Shown: piece by piece, positions 1 to 5,889 of the stretch
Layout of the letters: every line of letters starts with the position of its first letter
Position numbering within the stretch: the stretch's first letter is position 1
Origin: an uncultured Pelosinus sp.
Lineage (GTDB): Bacteria; Bacillota; Negativicutes; UMGS1260
Direction: 5' to 3'
Assembly: GCA_900550105.1 (NCBI GenBank)
Contig: URQW01000135.1
Span: forward strand, 1-6,114
Length of the DNA: 6,114 bases
The notes under the pieces: model-generated
The model's input: the letters and a program-made list of their open reading frames with translations, nothing else
Database searches by the model: none
What the model was told of the DNA's origin: nothing
Translations under genes and position numbers: made by a program

Positions 1-1161
1 GTCATTAAACACTTCGGATACTGACACGCGAAGATTCCGGCTTGTCAGTATGCTTTTCGCTTGTTCAACCTGTTTGCCTGTTACATCAGGTACAGTGACT
101 TCTGCTCCGCTCCAAAATTTACCGAAAGCGAGAAATGCTCCGCCAGCAAAACAAAGAATAAAAAAGACGATAAAAGCTAAAATTAATTTTTTATTATAAG
201 GCTTCGGCTGTACTCCGTTTTTTGCCACAAGACGCGTAGGTTCATGACCAGCTTCTTTTAATGCCTCAGACATGCCTGAAATCATTTGCGTCGGATACTC
301 TTCACGCGACAGAAGCCTTGTGCTGTCTTCACGCATATAACCTTGTGAAAGCCTTAAGTCATTAATCATTTCACTGCTTGTAGCAAAACGGTCAGCAGGC
401 AATTTTGCCATCGCTTTCATGACAATCGCTTCTACAAGCGGCGGAACATCGGGATTGATTTCGCTCGGCGGAACTAGCCTTTCTTGAATATGCTGTATGG
501 CAATTCCAATTGGTGAGTCACCGTTAAAGGGAACTTTGCCTGTAAGCATTTCATACAAAACTACACCTAACGAATAAATATCCGATTGAGCACTCACTGG
601 CGCGCCTTTGGCTTGTTCGGGCGAAAAATAATGAACAGAACCAATAATTGTACCTGTATAAACCATCGTTGCTGAAGTGACAGCTCTGGCAATCCCAAAG
701 TCTGTAACCTTAATCCGCCCAGAACTGGTAACCATAATATTATGAGGTTTAATATCACAGTGGACTAAATGGTTTTGATGGGCATTTTCAAGCGCTTGGG
801 CAATTTCATCAGCAATTCTTACGGCTGTCTCCACAGGTAAAATGCCCTCGCGATCAATCTTTTCTTTTAAGGTTTCGCCAGAAATAAATTCCATTACAAT
901 ATAATAAATATCGTCATCTCGTCCGACATCATAAACATTTACAATGTTAGGATGAGATAATTTTGCCGCCGCCTGCGCTTCCCGGCGAAAACGCCGCACA
1001 AATTCTTCATTGGATGTAAATTGAGAACGCAATACCTTGACTGCCACATAGCGATCCAGTAATTCATCATGAGCACGGTACACTTCCGCCATACCGCCAC
1101 CGCCGACGAGTTCGAGCACTGTATAACGATTATCAAGTGTTCGATTGATAAGCAAAACCAT
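1..1161 (-). CDS. pknB: PASTA-domain Ser/Thr protein kinase (PrkC/PknB/Stk1 family), 3' end outside window
   Basis: This is a membrane Hanks-type kinase that phosphorylates Thr/Ser on cell-wall and division proteins. The reading frame stays open to the window edge, giving 387 residues. A Gly-rich loop lies at 20-27 (GGGGMAEV). Other kinase landmarks are Lys42 (VAVK), Glu61 in helix C, the catalytic loop HCDIKPHN at 134-141, DFG at 154-156, a Thr/Ser-rich activation loop at 162-175, SPEQ at 180-183 and Arg258. A juxtamembrane linker spans about 275-322, one transmembrane helix about 326-346, and a first PASTA repeat begins near 354 (VTVPDVTGKQ) and is cut off. The catalytic loop has Cys135 where most relatives have Arg. 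It is the last gene visible in the operon, with its ribosome site overlapping the PBP stop codon. ATG at 1161 is only 3 nt from GGAGG; a TTG at 1155 is spaced better. The family call is firm; the exact start and the number of PASTA repeats are not known. Confidence 0.96.
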   Translation of the reverse strand, partial: MVLLINRTLDNRYTVLELVGGGGMAEVYRAHDELLDRYVAVKVLRSQFTSNEEFVRRFRREAQAAAKLSHPNIVNVYDVGRDDDIYYIVMEFISGETLKEKIDREGILPVETAVRIADEIAQALENAHQNHLVHCDIKPHNIMVTSSGRIKVTDFGIARAVTSATMVYTGTIIGSVHYFSPEQAKGAPVSAQSDIYSLGVVLYEMLTGKVPFNGDSPIGIAIQHIQERLVPPSEINPDVPPLVEAIVMKAMAKLPADRFATSSEMINDLRLSQGYMREDSTRLLSREEYPTQMISGMSEALKEAGHEPTRLVAKNGVQPKPYNKKLILAFIVFFILCFAGGAFLAFGKFWSGAEVTVPDVTGKQVEQAKSILTSRNLRVSVSEVFND

Positions 1162-1171
1162 TCACCTCCTT
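1162..1171 (-). promoter_or_regulatory. Ribosome binding site of the kinase gene, overlapping the PBP stop codon
   Basis: The minus strand reads AAGGAGGTGA directly before ATG at 1161, an almost complete anti-16S match. Its first two bases are part of the TAA stop of the upstream PBP gene (1172-1170), which suggests coupled termination and re-initiation. Spacing from GGAGG is 3 nt to the ATG at 1161 and 9 nt to an in-frame TTG at 1155, so initiation at the TTG is a real possibility. Confidence 0.75.
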
Positions 1172-2573
1172 AATGTAGTGCCGTTTCAAATACTCTACGA
1201 GCAACAGGGGCCGCTACAGCACCACCGCCGCCACCATTCTCTATAATCACTGCTACAGCGATAACGGGATTTTCCGCCGGAGCAAAACCAATAAACCAAG
1301 CATGATCATCACCATGAGGATTTTCCGCTGTTCCTGTTTTACCAGCAACCGTCACGCCGCCTAATGCAGCGCCGCGGCCCGTACCTTTTTCTACTTCATA
1401 AATCATCATCTGTTTCATGAAAGCAGCCACTTCCGGGGTTGTAGCCGTAAGCCATGTTTTCGGCGAATTCTGCCGCAAGATGCGACCATCATAATCCACA
1501 ACTTTTTGAATTAAATAAGGTTCCATCATCTGTCCATTATTGGCTAGCGCCGCTGCCAGCATAGCCATACGCAAAGGCGATGCCACCAAGCTACCTTGAC
1601 CGATTCCCGTCTGCGCCAAATCACCATCGCCAAGATCTTTAAAATTCGGCAAACGAGGCTTTTCTCCTTCTAAAGATTCATCAAGAGCCTTATCAAAGCC
1701 AAATCGTTCATAGGCTTTACTTAATCGGCTGCGGCCAAGTTCTAAAGTCAACTTACCAAAAACGACATTGGAAGATACGGCAAAAGCCTGGTTGACGGTG
1801 AGATCACCATAGGCTTTGTCTTGAATTTCATGCAACACATAATCAGGCGGTATTTTTAAAAACCCATCGGATCGATATATTTTTTGCGGATTTGCCAGTT
1901 TTTCATAAAATGCAGCCTCGGCTGTCAAAGTTTTCATGGTCGATCCTGGCGGATAAAGCCCCTGCAGGGCTCGATTTAAAAGTGGCGCATTTTTATCTGT
2001 TGATATACTCTGCCATTCTTCCGCAATCCGATTCGGGTTAAACGACGGCTTGCTCACTAAAGCGAGTAGCTGGCCGGTCTTGGGAGAAATAGCTACAACA
2101 GCGCCTTTACGATTTCCTAGCGCCTGATAAGCAACCTGCTGCAAATCGGCATCGAGATTTAAAATAACCGAGTGCCCTTGATGCGGGAAAAAAACATGAC
2201 TAATGGCGCCTAAGCGACGCCAAGGATCGCTCATGCCCGAGAGTTCGCCATTGGCAGTACTTTCTATGCCTGTTTTACCCAATTTTTCATCAGAATAACC
2301 GATCACCTGAGCAAAGAGCGAACCTTGCGGATATTCGCGGACAAAGCCACCCTTTTCCTTACGGCTTTGAGCAAGAATTTTACCATTGCGATCTAAAATG
2401 TCGCCTCGCTCCACTTGCTTTAAAAGCAAAGCACTACGGCGATTTAACGGATGCGATGATAAAAAAGAACTCTCATAAAATTGAATATACGTTAAGTAAA
2501 ACAACAGCAGCAAAAGAAGACCTAGTAAAAAGTAGGCTGCTTTACGAATTGATCCTATGAGTATATTATCCAT
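1170..2573 (-). CDS. pbpA: Class B penicillin-binding protein (PbpA-type peptidoglycan D,D-transpeptidase)
   Basis: This enzyme cross-links peptidoglycan on the outer face of the cytoplasmic membrane and should pair with the SEDS polymerase encoded just upstream. The protein is 467 aa with one N-terminal membrane anchor (about 12-30). A short N-terminal region carries RGDILDRNGKILA (56-68), the usual class B signature. All three active-site motifs of the transpeptidase domain are present: the S211-TMK tetrad following YPPG, SSN at 267-269 and KTGTAE at 412-417. The C-terminus ends in a Gly-rich stretch (447-451) and no PASTA repeat follows. At 467 aa it matches the compact actinobacterial PbpA type rather than the larger PBP2/PBP3 of 600-700 aa. 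The ATG at 2573 is preceded by AGAAGG at 7 nt. It overlaps the stop region of the SEDS gene by 8 nt (ATGGATAA). A longer in-frame opening up to 2708 lies within the SEDS coding region and has no membrane-protein logic. Confidence 0.95.
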   Translation of the reverse strand: MDNILIGSIRKAAYFLLGLLLLLLFYLTYIQFYESSFLSSHPLNRRSALLLKQVERGDILDRNGKILAQSRKEKGGFVREYPQGSLFAQVIGYSDEKLGKTGIESTANGELSGMSDPWRRLGAISHVFFPHQGHSVILNLDADLQQVAYQALGNRKGAVVAISPKTGQLLALVSKPSFNPNRIAEEWQSISTDKNAPLLNRALQGLYPPGSTMKTLTAEAAFYEKLANPQKIYRSDGFLKIPPDYVLHEIQDKAYGDLTVNQAFAVSSNVVFGKLTLELGRSRLSKAYERFGFDKALDESLEGEKPRLPNFKDLGDGDLAQTGIGQGSLVASPLRMAMLAAALANNGQMMEPYLIQKVVDYDGRILRQNSPKTWLTATTPEVAAFMKQMMIYEVEKGTGRGAALGGVTVAGKTGTAENPHGDDHAWFIGFAPAENPVIAVAVIIENGGGGGAVAAPVARRVFETALH

Positions 2574-3831
2574 GGTTTGACCTTCTTCCTGAAATGGCAA
2601 AAAGCATGGAAAGCATAATGAAATTTGCCACAAGGGAGCTGCCGCCATAACTGATCCAAGGCAAAGGAATCCCCGTAAGTGGGAAGAATTTGATAACACC
2701 ACCGACAATCAAAAATACCTGTAGAGCAAAAACAGTCGCAAGTCCACCAGCAACCAGCGCTTGGTAAGGCGTCTTAGCATAAATAGCCGTACGAAAAGCT
2801 CGGTAGACAAGAAACAAATAGATTAATAGCGTACCGCCAGCACCAGCAAACCCAAGTTCTTCGCCAATCGCTGCAAAAATAAAATCAGTATGCACTTCCG
2901 GAATCAACTCTGGAAATCCATAAGTTAAGCCACTGCCAAAGAGGCCACCGCTACCTAAAGCAAAGAGCGACTGAACAATTTGATAGGCCCCGCCGGAAGG
3001 ATCTTGCCAAGGATCGAGCCAAATATCAACCCGTGTTTGTACATGGCTATAAAATTTATAGCTTACAACAGAACCTAGTAAAAACAAGACGGTGCCAACA
3101 GATATAAAACTCGTCTTCCCGCTTCCCATATAAGCCATAATGACAACTGTGCCAAAATAAAGCAGCGCGGAGCCAAGATCTCGTTGAAAAATATACATGA
3201 CCGTTGTTAAAAACCAGAGAAGCAGTAATGGTGCCAAAAAACGCGGCTCTGGTATTTCAAAAAATCCATACCGCCTTGTAGCAAAACGGAGCAATTCTCT
3301 ATTCTCATTGAGATAGCCTGCTAAAAAAAGCACGACAAAGATTTTAGCGAATTCGGACGGTTGAAATCGAATGGGACCTAACACAATCCAACTTTTATGA
3401 CCGCCGATTTCTACGCCGAAAATCACGGCAGCTAACAGTAGCCCAATTCCCAAAATACCAAAGATATACTTATAACTTGCTAATTTCTCAATCTGGCGAA
3501 AATACCACGAACCAAGCAAAAAGAGGAAAAAGCCAATTCCTACCCATAAGGTCTGCGAAAAATAAAGCTGAGGCTTCAGTCGGTAAATCATAGTTAGACC
3601 AAGGGCTGCAAGCATAAAAGCTCCGGAAAAAAAGAACGGATCGCCAAAAGGCGCTAAGCGACGAACAATAAAATGAACAATAAACGCGCCGATAATCAAT
3701 AAAGCGGCCGGTAAAAGCACTTTTACATCCATCGTGTTATGAGCTAGACAAACAACCAAAAGACCATTTATTAAAATGAGTGATGCACAAACAAGCAATA
3801 AAGCTTCCTGTCGGGATCGAAGCTGTCCCAT
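2566..3831 (-). CDS. FtsW/RodA/SpoVE (SEDS) family peptidoglycan glycosyltransferase
   Basis: SEDS proteins are multi-pass membrane enzymes that polymerise lipid II into glycan strands and work with a cognate class B PBP. This 421-aa protein is hydrophobic throughout, with about ten to twelve membrane segments (for example 10-29, 38-57, 92-110, 121-140, 199-215, 356-378, 397-415). Family signatures are GPIRFQPSEFAKI (152-163), QRDLGSALLYFG (216-227), LGSGGLFGSGL (292-302), HTDFIFAAIGEELG (314-327) and PLPWISYGGSSL (389-400). Asp316 in the HTDFIFA motif corresponds to the essential catalytic Asp of the family. The ATG at 3831 directly follows the phosphatase TAA, with GAGGGAG (3840-3846) as ribosome site. 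The operon partner PbpA points to an actinobacterial-style RodA-PbpA pair, but the sequence alone does not settle whether it acts in elongation, division or sporulation, so no symbol is given. Confidence 0.95.
   Translation of the reverse strand: MGQLRSRQEALLLVCASLILINGLLVVCLAHNTMDVKVLLPAALLIIGAFIVHFIVRRLAPFGDPFFFSGAFMLAALGLTMIYRLKPQLYFSQTLWVGIGFFLFLLGSWYFRQIEKLASYKYIFGILGIGLLLAAVIFGVEIGGHKSWIVLGPIRFQPSEFAKIFVVLFLAGYLNENRELLRFATRRYGFFEIPEPRFLAPLLLLWFLTTVMYIFQRDLGSALLYFGTVVIMAYMGSGKTSFISVGTVLFLLGSVVSYKFYSHVQTRVDIWLDPWQDPSGGAYQIVQSLFALGSGGLFGSGLTYGFPELIPEVHTDFIFAAIGEELGFAGAGGTLLIYLFLVYRAFRTAIYAKTPYQALVAGGLATVFALQVFLIVGGVIKFFPLTGIPLPWISYGGSSLVANFIMLSMLFAISGRRSNHG
2581..2590 (-). promoter_or_regulatory. 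Ribosome binding site that decides the pbpA start
   Basis: The minus strand reads AGGAAGAAGG, then 7 nt, then ATG at 2573. This favours the ATG at 2573, which is followed by a short polar stretch and a clean membrane anchor, over the 45-codon longer reading frame that opens at 2708 inside the SEDS gene. Confidence 0.7.
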
Positions 3832-4557
3832 TTAAGATTCTCCCTCATTTTGCGCCAAAATTACAGTAACATTGTCATAGCCCCCGGCTGTTAGCGCCGC
3901 TTGTACCAGAGAATCGACCGTATTTTGACTAATCGATTCTGTCGAAATCATTTGGGCAATCGCAGTTTCCGAAACAAGACCGGTCAGCCCATCTGTACAC
4001 AGCAACAGATAGTCCGATGGCTCCCACTGAGCACAGCCGGAATCTACGAGAATTTTACTGCTTGTTCCTACCGCGCGTGTTAAAATATTGCGTTGCGGAT
4101 GCACATCAGCTTCCGCTTTCGTAATACTTCCCTGACGCAATAATTCACCAACTAACGAATGATCCTCAGTCACTTGCCGTAAAAGCCCTTGTTGCATAAG
4201 ATACATGCGGCTGTCCCCGACGTGAGCCCAATAAATTTTTTGTCCCAAAATATAACAGGCAGTCACAGTCGTTCCCATGCCTAAATACTGGCGTCCTTGT
4301 TGCGAACGCTCATAAATTTTCTCATTGGCTAAATGTAGAGCCTTCTCTAACTCCTGTTGTGTTTTATTGGCGGCAAAAGGCTGCCGTAAATACTCAACAA
4401 TCGTTGAAATTGCTAACTGGCTCGCAATTTCGCCTGCCACATGCCCTCCCATGCCATCGGCCACAACTAAAAGCTCTGGCGGCTCAAAAGCATAATGATC
4501 TTCATTCACTTCACGCACTAATCCAATATCTGTTTTGACAAAAGCCAGCACATCCAT
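3832..4557 (-). CDS. prpC: PP2C-family Ser/Thr protein phosphatase (Stp/PrpC type)
   Basis: This is a soluble metal-dependent phosphatase that removes phosphate from Ser/Thr and is the expected antagonist of the kinase in the same operon. From the ATG at 4557 it has 241 residues, normal for this bacterial subfamily. Conserved PP2C motifs occur in order: GLVREVNED (12-20), VADGMGGHVAGE (32-43), GMGTTVTA (93-100), HVGDSR (112-117), TEDHS (130-134), RNILTRAVG (156-164), CTDG (187-190) and GGYDNVTV (225-232). Metal-binding acids Asp20, Asp34, Asp189 and Asp228 are all present, so it should be active. The fhaB stop TGA and this ATG share one base (TGATG). A GTG one codon earlier (4560) and a GTG at codon 3 (4551, 8 nt from AGAGG) are alternative starts; they change the protein by no more than two residues. 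In Bacillus the phosphatase directly precedes the kinase; here two cell-wall genes lie between them. Confidence 0.95.
   Translation of the reverse strand: MDVLAFVKTDIGLVREVNEDHYAFEPPELLVVADGMGGHVAGEIASQLAISTIVEYLRQPFAANKTQQELEKALHLANEKIYERSQQGRQYLGMGTTVTACYILGQKIYWAHVGDSRMYLMQQGLLRQVTEDHSLVGELLRQGSITKAEADVHPQRNILTRAVGTSSKILVDSGCAQWEPSDYLLLCTDGLTGLVSETAIAQMISTESISQNTVDSLVQAALTAGGYDNVTVILAQNEGES
3840..3846 (-). promoter_or_regulatory. Ribosome binding site of the SEDS gene inside the phosphatase 3' end
   Basis: The minus strand reads GAGGGAG within the last codons of the phosphatase gene, 8 nt before the ATG at 3831. The stop codon TAA (3834-3832) lies between them and abuts the ATG, so ribosomes finishing the phosphatase are placed at the next start. 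Confidence 0.6.
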
Positions 4558-5033
4558 CACCTCTCAAAGCGAAATGTCACGATTCCAATTCGAATTTCGT
4601 CTCCTTGCTCCAGTCGATAGTCTCCCTGAATTTTATCGCCATTTACGAAAGTTCCGTTAGTACTATTTAAATCAGATAAAACATAATGATTTTTCCGTCG
4701 TTCGATAATAGCATGGTCGTAGGAAACAAAAGCATTTGTCAACACGATCGTATGATTTAGACTGCGTCCAATCGAAATTTGATCACCAATTAAATAGTCT
4801 GACTCTGGTATACTTTCTTCTCCTGTTTCTAGAACGCGCAGCCTAGCCCCGCCTAAACCGACGGTTTCTTCTGCTTTTGCAGCGGCAGACGATCTAGATA
4901 AATCAGCATAGCCAAAGCGAACCATGCGGTAAATAAAATAATAAATAAAACCAAGTAAACTATATTGCAGTACCAGACCAACCCCATTTAGGATCTGACT
5001 GCTGTTTACAAGGGGCAGCGAAAAAGATGGCAC
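4557..5033 (-). CDS. fhaB: Membrane-anchored FHA-domain protein (FhaB type)
   Basis: FHA domains bind phosphothreonine peptides, so this is a probable reader of the kinase encoded in the same operon. The 158-aa protein has one N-terminal membrane segment (about 16-38, LNGVGLVLQYSLLGFIYYF), followed by a basic segment at about 36-47 and a linker. The FHA domain fills about 64-158. Phosphate-binding features are present: Gly89-Arg90, Ser104 and His107 (VSYDH), and NSTNGTFVNG at 123-132. This layout, one helix plus a C-terminal FHA domain, matches FhaB (FipA) of actinobacterial division loci. The start is GTG at 5033, which abuts the fhaA stop codon and has GAGGTGAT upstream. There is a 1-nt overlap with the phosphatase gene. 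The domain call is certain; the detailed role (division or elongation scaffold) is inferred from its neighbours. Confidence 0.92.
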   Translation of the reverse strand: MPSFSLPLVNSSQILNGVGLVLQYSLLGFIYYFIYRMVRFGYADLSRSSAAAKAEETVGLGGARLRVLETGEESIPESDYLIGDQISIGRSLNHTIVLTNAFVSYDHAIIERRKNHYVLSDLNSTNGTFVNGDKIQGDYRLEQGDEIRIGIVTFRFER

Positions 5034-5813
5034 TTAGATCACCTCATATAAAAGCAAAGTCTGTCCTACTCGAATCTTATCGTTGTGCTTCAATACTTTA
5101 CGGCTGATTTTTTGGCCATTCACATAAGTACCATTTAAACTCTTGGCATCATAAAGTACGTACTGTTCTTCTTCCCATTGAATGTAAGCGTGAAGACGCG
5201 ATGTATTCATATCGGACAAAGAAAGCTCGTTATTTTCGCGGCGTCCTAAATGAAACCGCTGCAAAGAAAGTAACGCCACAGCACCACGATCGGGTCCCTC
5301 CACTATTTTCAGATGGGCTTTGGACTGTAAAACAGCTGTTTCTGTCGCTTTGAGCGAAAAATTACCAAATGTTTTTGTCTGCCCCAATTCTTCCGCGTCA
5401 AGTACTGTTTTTTTCGGCGGCGCAGCTGGTCGTTCATAAGGAATCGCTTCCGTAAATTCACCAATCACTGCAAACTGTCCTTTGCCTAAATTGGTTCCCT
5501 CGCTAAATTCAAAAGTTGGCGTCGCCAGTACAGTATAATCTCGTTTTTCTGCTTCTTCTAATAAGAACCGAGTCATTTCTTCTTGAATAGCCCCAGCTAC
5601 AGGCAACAAAGCTTCATAATCGGTCTTACGCAGTAAAACTTGGTAATGGTTGGGAGCATATGTTTTAGAAACGCCGACAGAACATTTATTTTCCATCTCC
5701 CGTACAAGCTTCTTGGCAATTTCCGCTGGTTGAAGCTCACTGGAAAATTTACTGTTGAAATAGCCTTCAATATACTTTTCAAAAAAGCTTTCCAGATTCC
5801 GGACAAATTTCAC
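5034..5813 (-). CDS. fhaA: DUF3662 and FHA domain-containing protein (FhaA type)
   Basis: This is a probable cytoplasmic phosphothreonine-binding adaptor. The 259-aa protein begins with a DUF3662 domain (about 1-120), shown by MKFVRNLESFFEKYIEGYF, the LQPAEIAKKLVREM helix (28-40) and a YAPNHYQVLL strand (52-61). A Pro/Thr/Lys-containing linker follows (about 125-168), then a C-terminal FHA domain (about 168-259) with Gly190-Arg191, Ser205 and His208 (TSRLH), and SLNGTYVNG at 225-233. No membrane helix is seen. Mycobacterial FhaA has the same order of domains but a much longer linker; in that system it is a kinase substrate and binds the phosphorylated pseudokinase region of MviN. The start chosen is GTG at 5813, 8 nt after AGGAG; an in-frame TTG at 5834 lies before this ribosome site and is unlikely. 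It is the first gene after the promoter at 5856-5884 and abuts fhaB. Confidence 0.93.
   Translation of the reverse strand: MKFVRNLESFFEKYIEGYFNSKFSSELQPAEIAKKLVREMENKCSVGVSKTYAPNHYQVLLRKTDYEALLPVAGAIQEEMTRFLLEEAEKRDYTVLATPTFEFSEGTNLGKGQFAVIGEFTEAIPYERPAAPPKKTVLDAEELGQTKTFGNFSLKATETAVLQSKAHLKIVEGPDRGAVALLSLQRFHLGRRENNELSLSDMNTSRLHAYIQWEEEQYVLYDAKSLNGTYVNGQKISRKVLKHNDKIRVGQTLLLYEVI
5038..5045 (-). promoter_or_regulatory. Ribosome binding site supporting the GTG start of fhaB
   Basis: The minus strand reads GAGGTGAT inside the last codons of fhaA. Seven nucleotides separate GAGGT from the GTG at 5033, including the fhaA TAA stop (5036-5034). This supports the non-ATG start and direct translational coupling. 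Confidence 0.65.
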
Positions 5814-5820
5814 AATAAAC

Positions 5821-5826
5821 ACTCCT
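5821..5826 (-). promoter_or_regulatory. Ribosome binding site that decides the fhaA start
   Basis: The minus strand reads AGGAGT, with 8 nt from AGGAG to the GTG at 5813. The upstream TTG at 5834 has only TTTTGTCAA-like sequence before it and would put the ribosome site inside the gene. The GTG start also begins the protein at MKFVRNLE, the usual opening of DUF3662 proteins. Confidence 0.75.
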
Positions 5827-5855
5827 ATTGACAAAATGAACTAGCAGATAATCCC

Positions 5856-5884
5856 ATTATATGCGAATTTATCAGGCGAGTCAA
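5856..5884 (-). promoter_or_regulatory. Sigma-A type promoter of the fhaA-pknB operon
   Basis: On the minus strand a -35 box TTGACT (5884-5879) is followed by a 17-bp spacer and a perfect -10 box TATAAT (5861-5856). Five of six and six of six bases match consensus with ideal spacing. Transcription should begin near 5849, leaving a leader of about 35 nt before the fhaA GTG. The -35 box begins only 5 bp after the rlmN stop codon. It would drive the whole FHA-phosphatase-SEDS-PBP-kinase set as the housekeeping promoter. Confidence 0.82.
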
Positions 5885-5889
5885 AAAAC

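Noticed and set aside
939..1136. Minus-strand open frame of 65 codons near the kinase start
   Set aside because: It is out of frame within the kinase N-lobe, whose Gly-rich loop and VAVK motif are coded by the other frame.
2574..2708. 45-codon N-terminal extension of the PBP reading frame
   Set aside because: It lies within the SEDS coding sequence in another frame, puts an odd Cys/Pro-rich stretch before the membrane anchor, and the ATG at 2573 has a well-placed ribosome site.
3901..4083. Plus-strand open frame of 60 codons opposite the phosphatase gene
   Set aside because: It is a shadow of a gene with all PP2C motifs; no ribosome site or recognisable domain.
4713..4728. FhaB FHA domain has SYDH instead of the common SRRH
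   Set aside because: The phosphate-contacting Ser and His are kept and the middle two residues vary widely in the family, so this is not evidence of lost function.
5597..5806. Minus-strand open frame of 69 codons within fhaA
   Set aside because: It is an out-of-frame shadow of the DUF3662 coding sequence.
5640..5831. Plus-strand open frame of 63 codons opposite fhaA
   Set aside because: It is fully antisense to the conserved DUF3662 coding region, with no family features of its own.
5814..5834. TTG at 5834 as the fhaA start
   Set aside because: The strong AGGAGT site lies downstream of it and points to the GTG at 5813; the extra seven residues do not fit the normal DUF3662 N-terminus.
5828..5863. 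Plus-strand TTGACA followed by TATATG-like bases as a divergent promoter
   Set aside because: The distance between the boxes is 22 bp or more, and it would only give antisense RNA into rlmN.
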